From an uncultured Pelagibacteraceae bacterium (GTDB taxonomy: Bacteria > Pseudomonadota > Alphaproteobacteria > Pelagibacterales > Pelagibacteraceae), in assembly GCA_902562875.1 (NCBI GenBank), contig CACEVB010000005.1:46932-110931 (forward strand): a stretch of DNA of 64,000 nucleotides, written 5' to 3'. The translations under genes and the position numbers were made by a program. Position 1 is the stretch's first letter; every line of letters begins with the position of its first letter. The notes under the pieces are model-generated. The model worked only from the letters and a program-made list of their open reading frames with translations, was not told where the DNA came from and made no database searches. This document shows positions 43,536 to 52,241 of this stretch, piece after piece.

Positions 43536-43952
43536 ATGATCGGTAAAAAAGTAAAACTTAGAATTACTTTTTTATTTTTGTCATTTATCTCATTGGTATT
43601 GATTGTATTCTTAATCATTAAATCTCTTGAGGAAAACGTTGTTTACTTTAAATCTCCGTCAGAAATTATTAGCCTAGCTGAATTAACAAATAAAAAAGTG
43701 AGAATAGGAGGAATGGTTAAAAAAGACTCTTTAGAAATCAATGCTGAAGAAATAAGATTTATAATAACAGACTTTAAAAATGAAATCAGTGTAAGCTACT
43801 CAGGTATAATACCCAATCTTTTCGAAGAAGAGAAAGGAGTGGTTGCTGAAGGGTACATACAGGATCGTAAATTTTTTGTTGCAAAAAAAATATTAGCTAA
43901 GCATGACGAGAACTATATGCCACCTGAGATAAAAAAGGCGTTAGAAAATTAA
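43536..43952 (+). CDS. ccmE: Haem chaperone CcmE
   Basis: A 138-residue membrane-anchored OB-fold haem chaperone. One helix near residues 10-28, then [14 protein letters not shown] and [22 protein letters not shown], and the C-terminal haem-binding HDENY with covalent His123 and Tyr127. It carries haem from CcmC to CcmF. Two bases before ccmF. Confidence 0.96.
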   Translation: MIGKKVKLRITFLFLSFISLVLIVFLIIKSLEENVVYFKSPSEIISLAELTNKKVRIGGMVKKDSLEINAEEIRFIITDFKNEISVSYSGIIPNLFEEEKGVVAEGYIQDRKFFVAKKILAKHDENYMPPEIKKALEN

Positions 43953-43954
43953 TA

Positions 43955-45823
43955 ATGATTAGTGAACTTGGTCATTATTCATTAGTTTTTGTAACTATTT
44001 TTTCTGCAATTATAATTTTACAATCCTTTAAATATGTTTTATCTGAACAAATAGTTTTTAAAAATAACTTATACAATTTAATTTTTTTGCAGTTATTCTT
44101 TATAGTTGTAAGTTTTTTATGTCTACTTATAGCATTTTTGTACTCTGATTTTAGCAATGTAACTGTCTATAATAACTCTCATACATCCAAACCATTATTT
44201 TATAAAGTTTCTGGTGTTTGGGGAAATCATGAAGGTAGTCTACTATTATGGCTTCTAGTACTAATATTGTTTTTATTTTTATTCATACTAAATTCTAAAA
44301 AAGTCGATAATAAATATAAATTGCTAACTGTAATTTTTCAGGAAATTATTATTTTAGGATTTTTGGTATTTATAATTTTTACATCCAATCCATTTGAATA
44401 TTTATTTCCAGTTCCGAATGAAGGATTGGGATTAAATCCAATACTTCAGGACCCAGCCTTAGCTATTCATCCACCTATTTTATACCTTGGTTACGTAGGC
44501 TCCTCATTAATTTTTTCTTCATCACTAGCAGCAGTAATAAGTAATAATGTTGACTCTGGCTGGGCTAAACACATTAAAAAATGGGTTTTTATTTCTTGGA
44601 TATTTTTAACTTTAGGAATAATGTTAGGCTCAGTCTGGGCATATTACGAATTAGGCTGGGGAGGTTTTTGGTTTTGGGATCCTGTAGAAAATGTTTCGTT
44701 AATGCCTTGGTTTTGTTTAACTGCATTACTTCACTCAATTGTTGTTTTAGAGAAAAGAAATTCATTAAAAAATTGGACAATTATACTATCTATAGCGACC
44801 TTCGCTCTAAGCATGAGTGGAACTTTTCTTGTAAGATCAGGTATATTAAATTCCATTCATACATTTGCAAATGATCCATCTAGAGGTTTATTCATATTAA
44901 CTTTTTTATTTTTTTTAGTTGTATTGGCTATAACTATTCTTTTTATCTACTTTGATAAAAATGAAACTAAGTCGGATAATTTTTTTTTAATAAGCAAAGA
45001 ATCAGCAGTTTTGGTGAATAATTGGTTTATGATGTATTTCTTATCGGTAGTTTTAATTGGCACTATTTATCCAATTTTTCTTGAGGTTATTACAAACGAC
45101 AAAATTTCTGTTGGTGCACCATTTTACCATAAGTTAATTGTACCTTTCTTAATACCTTTTTTTATTTTTATGTCATTCGGACCGAGGTTGAAATGGATTA
45201 AAAATAGTTATAAAAAAATAAATTATAAACAAATTCTAATTTTTTTAATAACTTTATTAATCTCATTCTTAATAGTTCATAATTCTGGTGTTAGATATCT
45301 TTTCTCGATATTTTTGATAGCAGCATCTATATTTTTATTAATAAGTAGTTTTAGAGATTTATTTAAAAAAAAAATTCAATTTCCACAAAAAATTTCCCAT
45401 CTAGCATTTAGTATTTTGATACTAAGTATTTTGATTAACGGAATTTACTCTAAAGAATTTAATTCAAACATGAGGGTTGGAGATCAAGTTAAATTTATGA
45501 ATAAAACAATAACTTTTAAAAGTATAAATTTTTATGAAGAAAAAAATTATAGATTATTAAGAGGCAACTTCGAAATTAATGAGAGTGGAAAAAATCCATT
45601 AAATTTTGTTCCAGAGATTAGAATTTATAATCAACCAGTTATATCTACAAGTGAAGCTGATATTAAAACAACTTTATTAAATGATAATTTTATTGTTTTT
45701 AGTTTACTAAAAGAAGGTGAGATATTTAATGTAAGATATCAATATAAACCTTTTATGATATGGATTTGGATTTCAGTAATGGTCTTAGCTTTTGGTGGAA
45801 CATTAGCAATTATAAAAAAATGA
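43955..45823 (+). CDS. ccmF: Cytochrome c haem lyase subunit CcmF
   Basis: A 622-residue polytopic protein with about 14 helices. The Trp-rich periplasmic motif WGGFWFWDPVENVSLMPW is intact, with WGNHEGSLLLW and AIHPPILYLGYVG upstream and the GTFLVRSGILNSIHTFA block downstream. It attaches haem to apocytochrome CxxCH together with CcmH. Overlaps ccmG by four bases. Confidence 0.97.
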   Translation: MISELGHYSLVFVTIFSAIIILQSFKYVLSEQIVFKNNLYNLIFLQLFFIVVSFLCLLIAFLYSDFSNVTVYNNSHTSKPLFYKVSGVWGNHEGSLLLWLLVLILFLFLFILNSKKVDNKYKLLTVIFQEIIILGFLVFIIFTSNPFEYLFPVPNEGLGLNPILQDPALAIHPPILYLGYVGSSLIFSSSLAAVISNNVDSGWAKHIKKWVFISWIFLTLGIMLGSVWAYYELGWGGFWFWDPVENVSLMPWFCLTALLHSIVVLEKRNSLKNWTIILSIATFALSMSGTFLVRSGILNSIHTFANDPSRGLFILTFLFFLVVLAITILFIYFDKNETKSDNFFLISKESAVLVNNWFMMYFLSVVLIGTIYPIFLEVITNDKISVGAPFYHKLIVPFLIPFFIFMSFGPRLKWIKNSYKKINYKQILIFLITLLISFLIVHNSGVRYLFSIFLIAASIFLLISSFRDLFKKKIQFPQKISHLAFSILILSILINGIYSKEFNSNMRVGDQVKFMNKTITFKSINFYEEKNYRLLRGNFEINESGKNPLNFVPEIRIYNQPVISTSEADIKTTLLNDNFIVFSLLKEGEIFNVRYQYKPFMIWIWISVMVLAFGGTLAIIKK

Positions 45824-46353
45824 AAAATAGAAACATAAAATTTTTCATAATATCACTTTTAGTTATATTTATTTTTACAACTCTAGCAATAGGTCTAAAA
45901 AAGGAAAGTACTTATACAACAGAAAATATAAATATTGAAAATATTGAAAATTTTAGAAGTAAGGAATTATTTTCTAATGAACTGATAGAGTTTACAAGTT
46001 TATTTGATCAAAATGAAAAATTTATAATTTTAAATATTTGGGCATCATGGTGTTTACCGTGCAGAAGTGAACATGAGTTTTTAATGAAATTATCACAAAA
46101 TTCAGATATTAAAATCGTTGGATTAAATTATAAAGATAACCAAGAAAACGCTAAAGAATTTTTGAAAGAGCTTGGAAACCCTTTTGAAAAAATATTAATA
46201 GATAGAAAAGGTTTGATAGCAATAGAGATTGGAGCTTATGGAATTCCCGAAACTTATTTGATTGACAATTATGATAAAAAAATAATTAAAAAATATATCG
46301 GTCCTATTGATAAAATTAAAATGGAAAAAATCATATCAATACTTAAATTATGA
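45820..46353 (+). CDS. ccmG: Thiol:disulfide oxidoreductase CcmG/DsbE
   Basis: A 177-residue membrane-tethered thioredoxin. I start it at the ATG overlapping the ccmF stop (ATGA), directly before the signal anchor (NIKFFIISLLVIFIFTTLA); a longer frame inside ccmF is spurious. The active site is WASWCLPCRSEH and the cis-Pro loop AYGIPETYLID. It reduces the apocytochrome c thiols in the periplasm. Confidence 0.95.
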   Translation: MKNRNIKFFIISLLVIFIFTTLAIGLKKESTYTTENINIENIENFRSKELFSNELIEFTSLFDQNEKFIILNIWASWCLPCRSEHEFLMKLSQNSDIKIVGLNYKDNQENAKEFLKELGNPFEKILIDRKGLIAIEIGAYGIPETYLIDNYDKKIIKKYIGPIDKIKMEKIISILKL

Positions 46354-46730
46354 AAACAACATTAAAGTTAATAACAATATTTATTATAATCGTTAATTCA
46401 CAAAATATCCTACATGCAAATGATCAAAATGAGAGATTAGATAAACTTACCAAAAATTTAAGATGTCTAATTTGTCAAGGTCAGTCCGTATATGACTCAC
46501 AGTCAGATTTTGCGTTAAGTGTAAGAGATTTGATTATTAAAAAAATTGATGATGGTGACAACGACCAAGAAATATATAGCTATCTTAAAACAAAATATGG
46601 GGATTGGATTATGTATGAACCTCAACTTGGAAAAAACACCATTCTACTTTGGATTTTACCGTTGATTTTGTTTATTTTTGGAGGTCTATTAATATTTAGA
46701 AAAGCAATTATAAAGTTAGATAAAAAATAA
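46350..46730 (+). CDS. ccmH: Cytochrome c maturation protein CcmH (CcmL)
   Basis: A 126-residue protein: signal peptide, then the redox motif LRCLICQGQSVYDSQ (LRCxxCQ), a KTKYGDWIMYEPQLGKNTILLW block and one C-terminal membrane helix. It reduces apocytochrome disulfides and works with CcmF. It starts within ccmG's stop (four-base overlap). No ccmI/CycH gene follows. Confidence 0.96.
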   Translation: MKTTLKLITIFIIIVNSQNILHANDQNERLDKLTKNLRCLICQGQSVYDSQSDFALSVRDLIIKKIDDGDNDQEIYSYLKTKYGDWIMYEPQLGKNTILLWILPLILFIFGGLLIFRKAIIKLDKK

Positions 46731-46732
46731 TT

Positions 46733-47242
46733 ATGTTTAAGTTTTTAAAATTTGTGGCTGTATTAATACTTTTATCCTCTCCATTAAAAGCTGAGGAAAA
46801 ATTAACTTTTGAAAAAGAACATCAGTGGAATTTTTATTCTGGAACTTTTGATTTTAGTGACGACGGTGCTCGAGCAACTTTATTTGGTATTCAACACCAA
46901 AATGAAAATTTATTCAGAGAAAGTTTTTTTGGTACTATTTCACCTATCTCAGGTTTTATGATGACAGCTGATAATGCAACATATGCTTACACAGGTGTGC
47001 AGGCACAATACAAAATTGGTGGATTAAATATAATTCCAAGCTTTACTCCAGGTTTATATGGCGAAGGTGATGGTAAAGATTTGGGGCACATAATTGAATT
47101 TAAGAGTGAATTACAATTATCTATCGATTTACTTAAAAACACTGAGTTAGGTTTCTCTTATAATCATTTATCTAATGCAAGTTTAGGTGATAAGAACCCT
47201 GGGGCAAATAGTTATATGTTTAATTTTTTGAAAAGGTTTTAA
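46733..47242 (+). CDS. PagL-like lipid A 3-O-deacylase / acyloxyacyl hydrolase
   Basis: A 169-residue outer-membrane beta-barrel protein with a signal peptide (about residues 1-20). The C-terminal FSYNHLSNASLGDKNPGANS holds the PagL active-site pattern (His-x-Ser-Asn ... Asn-Pro-Gly), and the chain ends in Phe as outer-membrane proteins do. PagL removes the 3-O acyl chain of lipid A. It is two bases behind ccmH and four before the hydroxyacid oxidase genes; no functional tie to either is evident. Confidence 0.82.
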   Translation: MFKFLKFVAVLILLSSPLKAEEKLTFEKEHQWNFYSGTFDFSDDGARATLFGIQHQNENLFRESFFGTISPISGFMMTADNATYAYTGVQAQYKIGGLNIIPSFTPGLYGEGDGKDLGHIIEFKSELQLSIDLLKNTELGFSYNHLSNASLGDKNPGANSYMFNFLKRF

Positions 47243-47251
47243 CAGATGTTT

Positions 47252-48406
47252 ATGAATTTAAAAGATTGTCACAACTTTTCTGATTTTAGGAAGCTAGCTA
47301 AAATGAGACTGCCCTCACCAATTTTTCATTACATAGATGGTGCAGCTGATGATGAGATTACTTACAATCGAAATACATCGTCATTTAATGATGTAGATCT
47401 TGTTCCAAATGTTTTAAGAGGTGTTGAAGATGTCGACTTATCAACTACTATATTTGGAAAAAAACTTGACTTACCATTTTATTGTTCTCCTACAGCATTA
47501 CAAAGACTTTTTCACTATGACGGTGAAAGAGCTGTGGGCAAAGCAGCAAAAAAATTTAATACTATGTTCGGAGTTTCCGCTCTTGCTACAGTAAGTGTTG
47601 AGGAAATATCATCGCTGATTGATACTCCAAAAATGTTTCAGTTTTATTTTCACAAAGACAGAGGTCTAAATGACTCTTGTTTAGAGAGAGCTAAAGCGGC
47701 AAAATTTGATGTTATGGCATTGACAGTAGATACTATTACTGGCGGGAACAGAGAAAGAGATTTAAGAACTGGTTTCACCTCTCCACCGAAACTTACACTA
47801 TCGAGTTTGTTTAGTTTTGCTACAAAGCCTATGTGGGGAATAAATTATTTAACTAAAGGTAAATTTGAATTACCACATATTCAAGATCATCTTGATGAAG
47901 GTACTAATACTAATACATCAATAGGTAATTATTTCTCTACAATGTTAGATCAATCAATGAATTGGAATGATGCGGAGAAATTATGTTCACAATGGGGAGG
48001 TCATTTCGCTTTAAAAGGAGTAATGAGTGTTGAGGATGCAAAAAAAGCTGTCGATATTGGTTGCACGGGCATAATGGTATCAAATCATGGAGGAAGACAA
48101 TTAGACGGATCAAGATCACCATTTGATCAAATCGCAGAAATAGTTGATGCTGTAGGTGATAAGTTAGACGTTATCTGTGAGGGAGGTTTTCAAAGAGGAA
48201 CTCATATGCTTAAAGCTTTGTCATTAGGTGCAAAAGCATGTGCTGGTGGTAGGCTTTATCTTTATGCTCTTGCAGCAGCAGGACAGGCAGGTGTTGAAAG
48301 GGCATTAGGTCAATATAAAACTGAGTTGGAAAGAGATATGAAATTAATGGGTTGTACAAAAATATCTGATCTTAATAGAAATAACCTAAGATTTAGAAAA
48401 ATCTAA
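47252..48406 (+). CDS. FMN-dependent alpha-hydroxyacid dehydrogenase, copy 1 (diverged FMN loop)
   Basis: A 384-residue TIM-barrel flavoprotein of the lactate/glycolate oxidase family, started at the ATG that matches the paralogue downstream (NLKDCHNF versus SLKDCYNF); an ATG six bases earlier is possible. Substrate residues seem present: Tyr in HYIDGAADDE, Tyr in FQFYFHKDR, Lys in LKGVMSV, and His and Arg in SNHGGRQLDGS. The FMN-phosphate loop reads CEGGFQRGTH, where most relatives have DGGVRRGT, so both the Asp and the first Arg are changed. Likely oxidises an L-2-hydroxyacid; substrate unknown. Confidence 0.88.
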   Translation: MNLKDCHNFSDFRKLAKMRLPSPIFHYIDGAADDEITYNRNTSSFNDVDLVPNVLRGVEDVDLSTTIFGKKLDLPFYCSPTALQRLFHYDGERAVGKAAKKFNTMFGVSALATVSVEEISSLIDTPKMFQFYFHKDRGLNDSCLERAKAAKFDVMALTVDTITGGNRERDLRTGFTSPPKLTLSSLFSFATKPMWGINYLTKGKFELPHIQDHLDEGTNTNTSIGNYFSTMLDQSMNWNDAEKLCSQWGGHFALKGVMSVEDAKKAVDIGCTGIMVSNHGGRQLDGSRSPFDQIAEIVDAVGDKLDVICEGGFQRGTHMLKALSLGAKACAGGRLYLYALAAAGQAGVERALGQYKTELERDMKLMGCTKISDLNRNNLRFRKI

Positions 48407-48414
48407 TATCTTCG

Positions 48415-49566
48415 ATGAGTTTAAAAGACTGTTATAATTTTAACGACTTTAGAATTATTGCAAAAAAAAAATTACCTTCGCCGATTTTCCATTATATTGA
48501 TGGTGGCGCAGATGATGAATCAACCTTAAGAAGAAATACAGATTCATTTAACGATTGTGATCTTGTTCCGAGTATTTTGGCAAGCGTGGGTAAGCCAGAC
48601 CTATCGACAACACTTTTTGGAAAAAAAATTGATATTCCTATTTTCCTTTCCCCAGCAGCTATGCAAAGACTTTATCACCCAGACGGAGATAAAGCTTCTG
48701 CAAAAGCCGCTGAGAAATTTGGGACTTTTTATAGCATGTCTTCCATGGGTAACAATTCAATAGAAGAAATTTCAAATATTTCAAGTGGTCCTAAACTATT
48801 TCAACTTTATGTTCATAAAGATAGATCTATTTCTGATGATTTAATAGAAAGATCACGCAGGTCCGGTTTTGATGCAATGTGTTTAACAGTAGATACATTG
48901 GTTGCAGGAAACAGAGAAAAAGATCACCGAACAGGATTTACAACTCCTCCAAAACTTACTTTCCAATCCCTAATGAGTTTTGCACTGAAACCAAAATGGG
49001 TGATCAATTATCTTACAGGAAAAAGATTTGAGTTATCAAATGTAAAAAAAAAAACAGACAAAGGCACAAATATTTCAAAGTCGGTTATTGATTATATTAA
49101 TGAACAATATGATCCTGCTATGGGATGGAAAGATGCGGAATATTGTGTCAAAAAATGGAATGGCCCATTTGCTCTAAAAGGAGTAATGTCTGTTGCAGAT
49201 GCCAAAAGAGCAATTGATATTGGATGCACAGCAATAATGGTATCAAATCATGGAGGTCGACAACTAGACGGGTCTAGATCACCATTTGACCAAGTAAAAG
49301 CAATTTCTGATGCTGTTGGAGACAAACTTGAAATTATATTGGATGGTGGCGTTAGACGAGGGACACATGTGTTAAAAGCGATTGCAGCAGGCGCAAAAGC
49401 ATGTAGTTTTGGGAAGATGTTTTTGTTCTCTTTAGCCGCAGGTGGGCAACAAGGTGTTGAACATTTATTACAGATTATGCAGGACGAAATTAATAGAAAT
49501 ATGGTTCTAATGGGGTGTAAAAATTTGCAAGAGTTAAATAGTTCAAAAATAATTTATAGAAAATAA
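48415..49566 (+). CDS. FMN-dependent alpha-hydroxyacid dehydrogenase, copy 2 (L-lactate dehydrogenase-like)
   Basis: A 383-residue paralogue of the previous gene, eight bases behind it. All family landmarks are canonical: HYIDGGADDE, FQLYVHKDRS, TVDTLVAGNREKD, LKGVMSVADA, SNHGGRQLDGSRSPFDQ and LDGGVRRGTHVLKA. The intact FMN loop contrasts with copy 1. The family includes membrane-linked L-lactate dehydrogenase and glycolate oxidase; with D-type flavoprotein, glyoxylate reductase and TRAP genes downstream a 2-hydroxyacid role is likely. Confidence 0.9.
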   Translation: MSLKDCYNFNDFRIIAKKKLPSPIFHYIDGGADDESTLRRNTDSFNDCDLVPSILASVGKPDLSTTLFGKKIDIPIFLSPAAMQRLYHPDGDKASAKAAEKFGTFYSMSSMGNNSIEEISNISSGPKLFQLYVHKDRSISDDLIERSRRSGFDAMCLTVDTLVAGNREKDHRTGFTTPPKLTFQSLMSFALKPKWVINYLTGKRFELSNVKKKTDKGTNISKSVIDYINEQYDPAMGWKDAEYCVKKWNGPFALKGVMSVADAKRAIDIGCTAIMVSNHGGRQLDGSRSPFDQVKAISDAVGDKLEIILDGGVRRGTHVLKAIAAGAKACSFGKMFLFSLAAGGQQGVEHLLQIMQDEINRNMVLMGCKNLQELNSSKIIYRK

Positions 49567-49595
49567 TATGAATTTTTAAAAGTTTTATTAGACAG

Positions 49596-49620
49596 TTGGC
49601 TTTTTTTAAGCTAATTTTTA
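49596..49620 (+). terminator. Weak terminator-like hairpin after the hydroxyacid oxidase pair
   Basis: TTGGCTT (49596-49602) pairs with AAGCTAA (49608-49614), with one G-U, and is followed by a short T run. It lies 30 bases after the stop of copy 2 and before the aminotransferase. The stem is AT-rich, so this is only a candidate. Confidence 0.35.
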
Positions 49621-49660
49621 AAAAATTTTTACAATCAAATATTAATGAAAGGTAAAACAA

Positions 49661-50824
49661 ATGAAGTTGGCTACAAATTTAAATAGATTAGGAACAGAAA
49701 CCGCATTTAGTGTATTAGCTGAGGCTAAGGCTTTGGAAGCTAAAGGAAATCCAATGATACACTTAGGATTAGGCCAACCTGATTTTAAAACACCAAAGCA
49801 TGTTGTTGAAGCCGCAAAAAAAGCGTTAGATGACGGCCATCATGGATATGTAATGTCAAACGGAATACCAGAATGTCGACAGGCCGTGACCAGATGGATT
49901 AAAAGAAGATACAATGCAGATGTTGATTTTGAGAGAATTTTGATAATGCCTGGTGGTAAACCAACAATGAGTTATGCTATACAATGTTTTGGAGAACCAG
50001 GAGCAGAAATTATTCATCCAACTCCAGCTTTCCCAATATATGAGTCTATGATAAATTATACTGGTTCGACCCCTGTACCATACGACTTAACTGAAGATAA
50101 AGATTTGAAATTTAATCCAGAAAAAATTTTATCATTAATTACAGATAAGACTAGATTATTAATTCTAATTAACCCAAATAATCCAACTGGTAGTTTCGTA
50201 GAAAAAGAAGCTATTGATGTTTTAGCTGAAGGATTAAAAAAGTATCCTCATGTTACTATTTTAAGTGATGAGATTTATAGTAGACAAATTTTTGATAACA
50301 AAGAGATGCCATCATTTTTTCATTACCCAGAGTTACGTGACAGATTAATCGTTTTAGAGGGCTGGAGCAAAGCGTATTCTATGACTGGGTGGAGATTGGG
50401 TTGGAGTTTTTGGCCAAAAGAGTTAGTTGAACATGTTAATAAACTTTTAATAAATAGTGTGTCATGCGTTAATGCTGCAGCACAATTTGCTGGAATAGCA
50501 GCGCTTGATGGACCTGATGACTCAATTGATGAAATGATGGTTAAGTTCACACAAAGAAGAGATTTAATTCACAAAGGCTTGAATGATTTACCAGGTGTTG
50601 AATGTAGTTTACCAGGAGGTGCGTTTTATGCATTTCCAAAAGTTGTTGGAACTGGGATGAGTGGCGCTGAATTTTGCAAGAAAGCTATGCATGAGGCTGG
50701 TGTTGCAATAGTACCAGGCACAGCGTTTGGTAAAACATGCAATGACTATGTTAGATTTAGTTTTGCCGCATCTAGAGACAATATTTCTCAAGCATTAGAG
50801 AATATTAAAAAGATGTTGGGATAA
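49661..50824 (+). CDS. PLP-dependent class I/II aminotransferase
   Basis: A 387-residue fold-type I aminotransferase. Seen features: IHLGLGQPDFKTPKHV (substrate/entry), HGYVMSNGIPECRQAV, INPNNPTG, SDEIYSR with the PLP-Asp, EGWSKAYSMTGWRLGW with the PLP-binding Lys, and a C-terminal YVRFSFAAS with the carboxylate Arg. It belongs to the aspartate aminotransferase-like subgroup; amino donor and acceptor are unknown. Near glyoxylate-handling genes, a glyoxylate or pyruvate transaminase role is plausible but inferred. Confidence 0.88.
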   Translation: MKLATNLNRLGTETAFSVLAEAKALEAKGNPMIHLGLGQPDFKTPKHVVEAAKKALDDGHHGYVMSNGIPECRQAVTRWIKRRYNADVDFERILIMPGGKPTMSYAIQCFGEPGAEIIHPTPAFPIYESMINYTGSTPVPYDLTEDKDLKFNPEKILSLITDKTRLLILINPNNPTGSFVEKEAIDVLAEGLKKYPHVTILSDEIYSRQIFDNKEMPSFFHYPELRDRLIVLEGWSKAYSMTGWRLGWSFWPKELVEHVNKLLINSVSCVNAAAQFAGIAALDGPDDSIDEMMVKFTQRRDLIHKGLNDLPGVECSLPGGAFYAFPKVVGTGMSGAEFCKKAMHEAGVAIVPGTAFGKTCNDYVRFSFAASRDNISQALENIKKMLG

Positions 50825-50862
50825 TTCAATTTTTCTTATAATCTAAGTTCTTTAAAATTATT

Positions 50863-52239
50863 ATGAGCATTGTATCAATAGAAACAGAACTTAAAAGTAT
50901 TTTTAAAGAGCGATGCTCAACATCTACATCTACAAGATTTAATTATTCAAGGGGTGAAGATACATACGATCCAGTTCCCTCGAAAGCAGTAATTTTTCCT
51001 AGAACTAATGAAGAGGTCTCAACAATATTAAAATTATGTAATGAAAGAAAAGTTCCCGTCGTGCCGTTTGGAACAGGCACATCTTTAGAAGGAAATGTTG
51101 TTGGTAATGAAGATGGAATAACTATATCTCTAGAAAAAATGAACAAAATTTTAAACGTAAATATAGAGGATTTTGATTGCAGGGTTCAAGCCAATGTTAC
51201 AAGAGAACAATTAAATGAGCATCTGAGAGAAGATGGAATATTTTTTCCAATTGATCCAGGTGCTAACGCTGCAATTGGTGGAATGGCCGCAACATCTGCC
51301 TCCGGGACAATGGCAGTAAAATATGGAACGATGAAAACTGTTATTACAGGTTTAACCGTTGTTCTGCCGAGTGGAGAGATAATAAATACTGGAGGTAGAA
51401 CAAAAAAAACTTCAGCTGGTTATAATTTAACAAATTTATTTATAGGATCAGAAGGTACATTAGGCGTAATAACAGAGATTCAACTAAGATTATCTCCAAT
51501 ACCAGAAAGTATAATGAGTGCTGTTTGTCATTTTCCAACTTTAGAGGATGCAGTAAAAACTGCTCAAGAAACGATACAATATGGAATTCCGATTGCAAGG
51601 ATTGAAATGCTTAATAAAGATCAAATGGATATAAGTATTAACTACTCAAATTTAAAAGAGGTAAATGTGGAACCAACATTATTTTTTGAGTTTCATGGTT
51701 CAGAAAATTCTAATAAAGATTCTATAAAAGTTGTGGAGGAACTATCAAATAACAACAAAGGAAGTAAATTCAAGTGGGCTACTGATTTAGAGGAGAGAAA
51801 TAAATTATGGCAGGCAAGATGGGATGTATATTATTCTGTAAAAGCTCTAGTAAATAATGGAAGAGTATACTCTACAGACGTATGTGTTCCAATTTCTAAA
51901 ATAACCGAGTGTGTTAACTTTGCAGAACAAGAAGTTAACAAAATTGGATTAAGGGCGCCAATGGTTGGTCATTTAGGGGATGGTAACTTTCATGTTTTAT
52001 TTCCATACGATCCTAATGATAAAGAGATATATATAAAAATAAGGGAATTTAGTAATAAGTTAATCGATAAAACTTTAGAATTAAAAGGAACAGTAACTGG
52101 TGAACATGGAGTTGGACTACATAAAAAGAAATATCTACTGAAAGAGCATCCAGATAACATACCTTTGATGAAAACAATTAAAAGGAGTGTAGACCCTAAT
52201 AATATAATGAACCCTGGAAAAATTTTTGATTTAAACTAA
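50863..52239 (+). CDS. GlcD/D-lactate dehydrogenase-type FAD-linked oxidase
   Basis: A 458-residue flavoprotein of the vanillyl-alcohol oxidase superfamily. FAD domain: VVPFGTGTSLEGNVVG (P-loop), DPGANAAIGGMAATSASGTMAVKYG and FIGSEGTLGVITEI; substrate domain: MVGHLGDGNFHVLFPYD with the metal His and GEHGVGLHKKKYL. This is the D-2-hydroxyacid oxidase group (GlcD, D-lactate dehydrogenase cytochrome). No glcE/glcF genes follow, favouring a single-chain D-lactate or D-2-hydroxyacid dehydrogenase. Two bases before the reductase gene. Confidence 0.9.
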   Translation: MSIVSIETELKSIFKERCSTSTSTRFNYSRGEDTYDPVPSKAVIFPRTNEEVSTILKLCNERKVPVVPFGTGTSLEGNVVGNEDGITISLEKMNKILNVNIEDFDCRVQANVTREQLNEHLREDGIFFPIDPGANAAIGGMAATSASGTMAVKYGTMKTVITGLTVVLPSGEIINTGGRTKKTSAGYNLTNLFIGSEGTLGVITEIQLRLSPIPESIMSAVCHFPTLEDAVKTAQETIQYGIPIARIEMLNKDQMDISINYSNLKEVNVEPTLFFEFHGSENSNKDSIKVVEELSNNNKGSKFKWATDLEERNKLWQARWDVYYSVKALVNNGRVYSTDVCVPISKITECVNFAEQEVNKIGLRAPMVGHLGDGNFHVLFPYDPNDKEIYIKIREFSNKLIDKTLELKGTVTGEHGVGLHKKKYLLKEHPDNIPLMKTIKRSVDPNNIMNPGKIFDLN

Positions 52240-52241
52240 AA

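Noticed and set aside
45760..45819. Upstream start of ccmG inside ccmF
   Set aside because: The ATGA overlap at 45820 is the normal coupling, and the added residues are an off-frame reading of the last ccmF helix.
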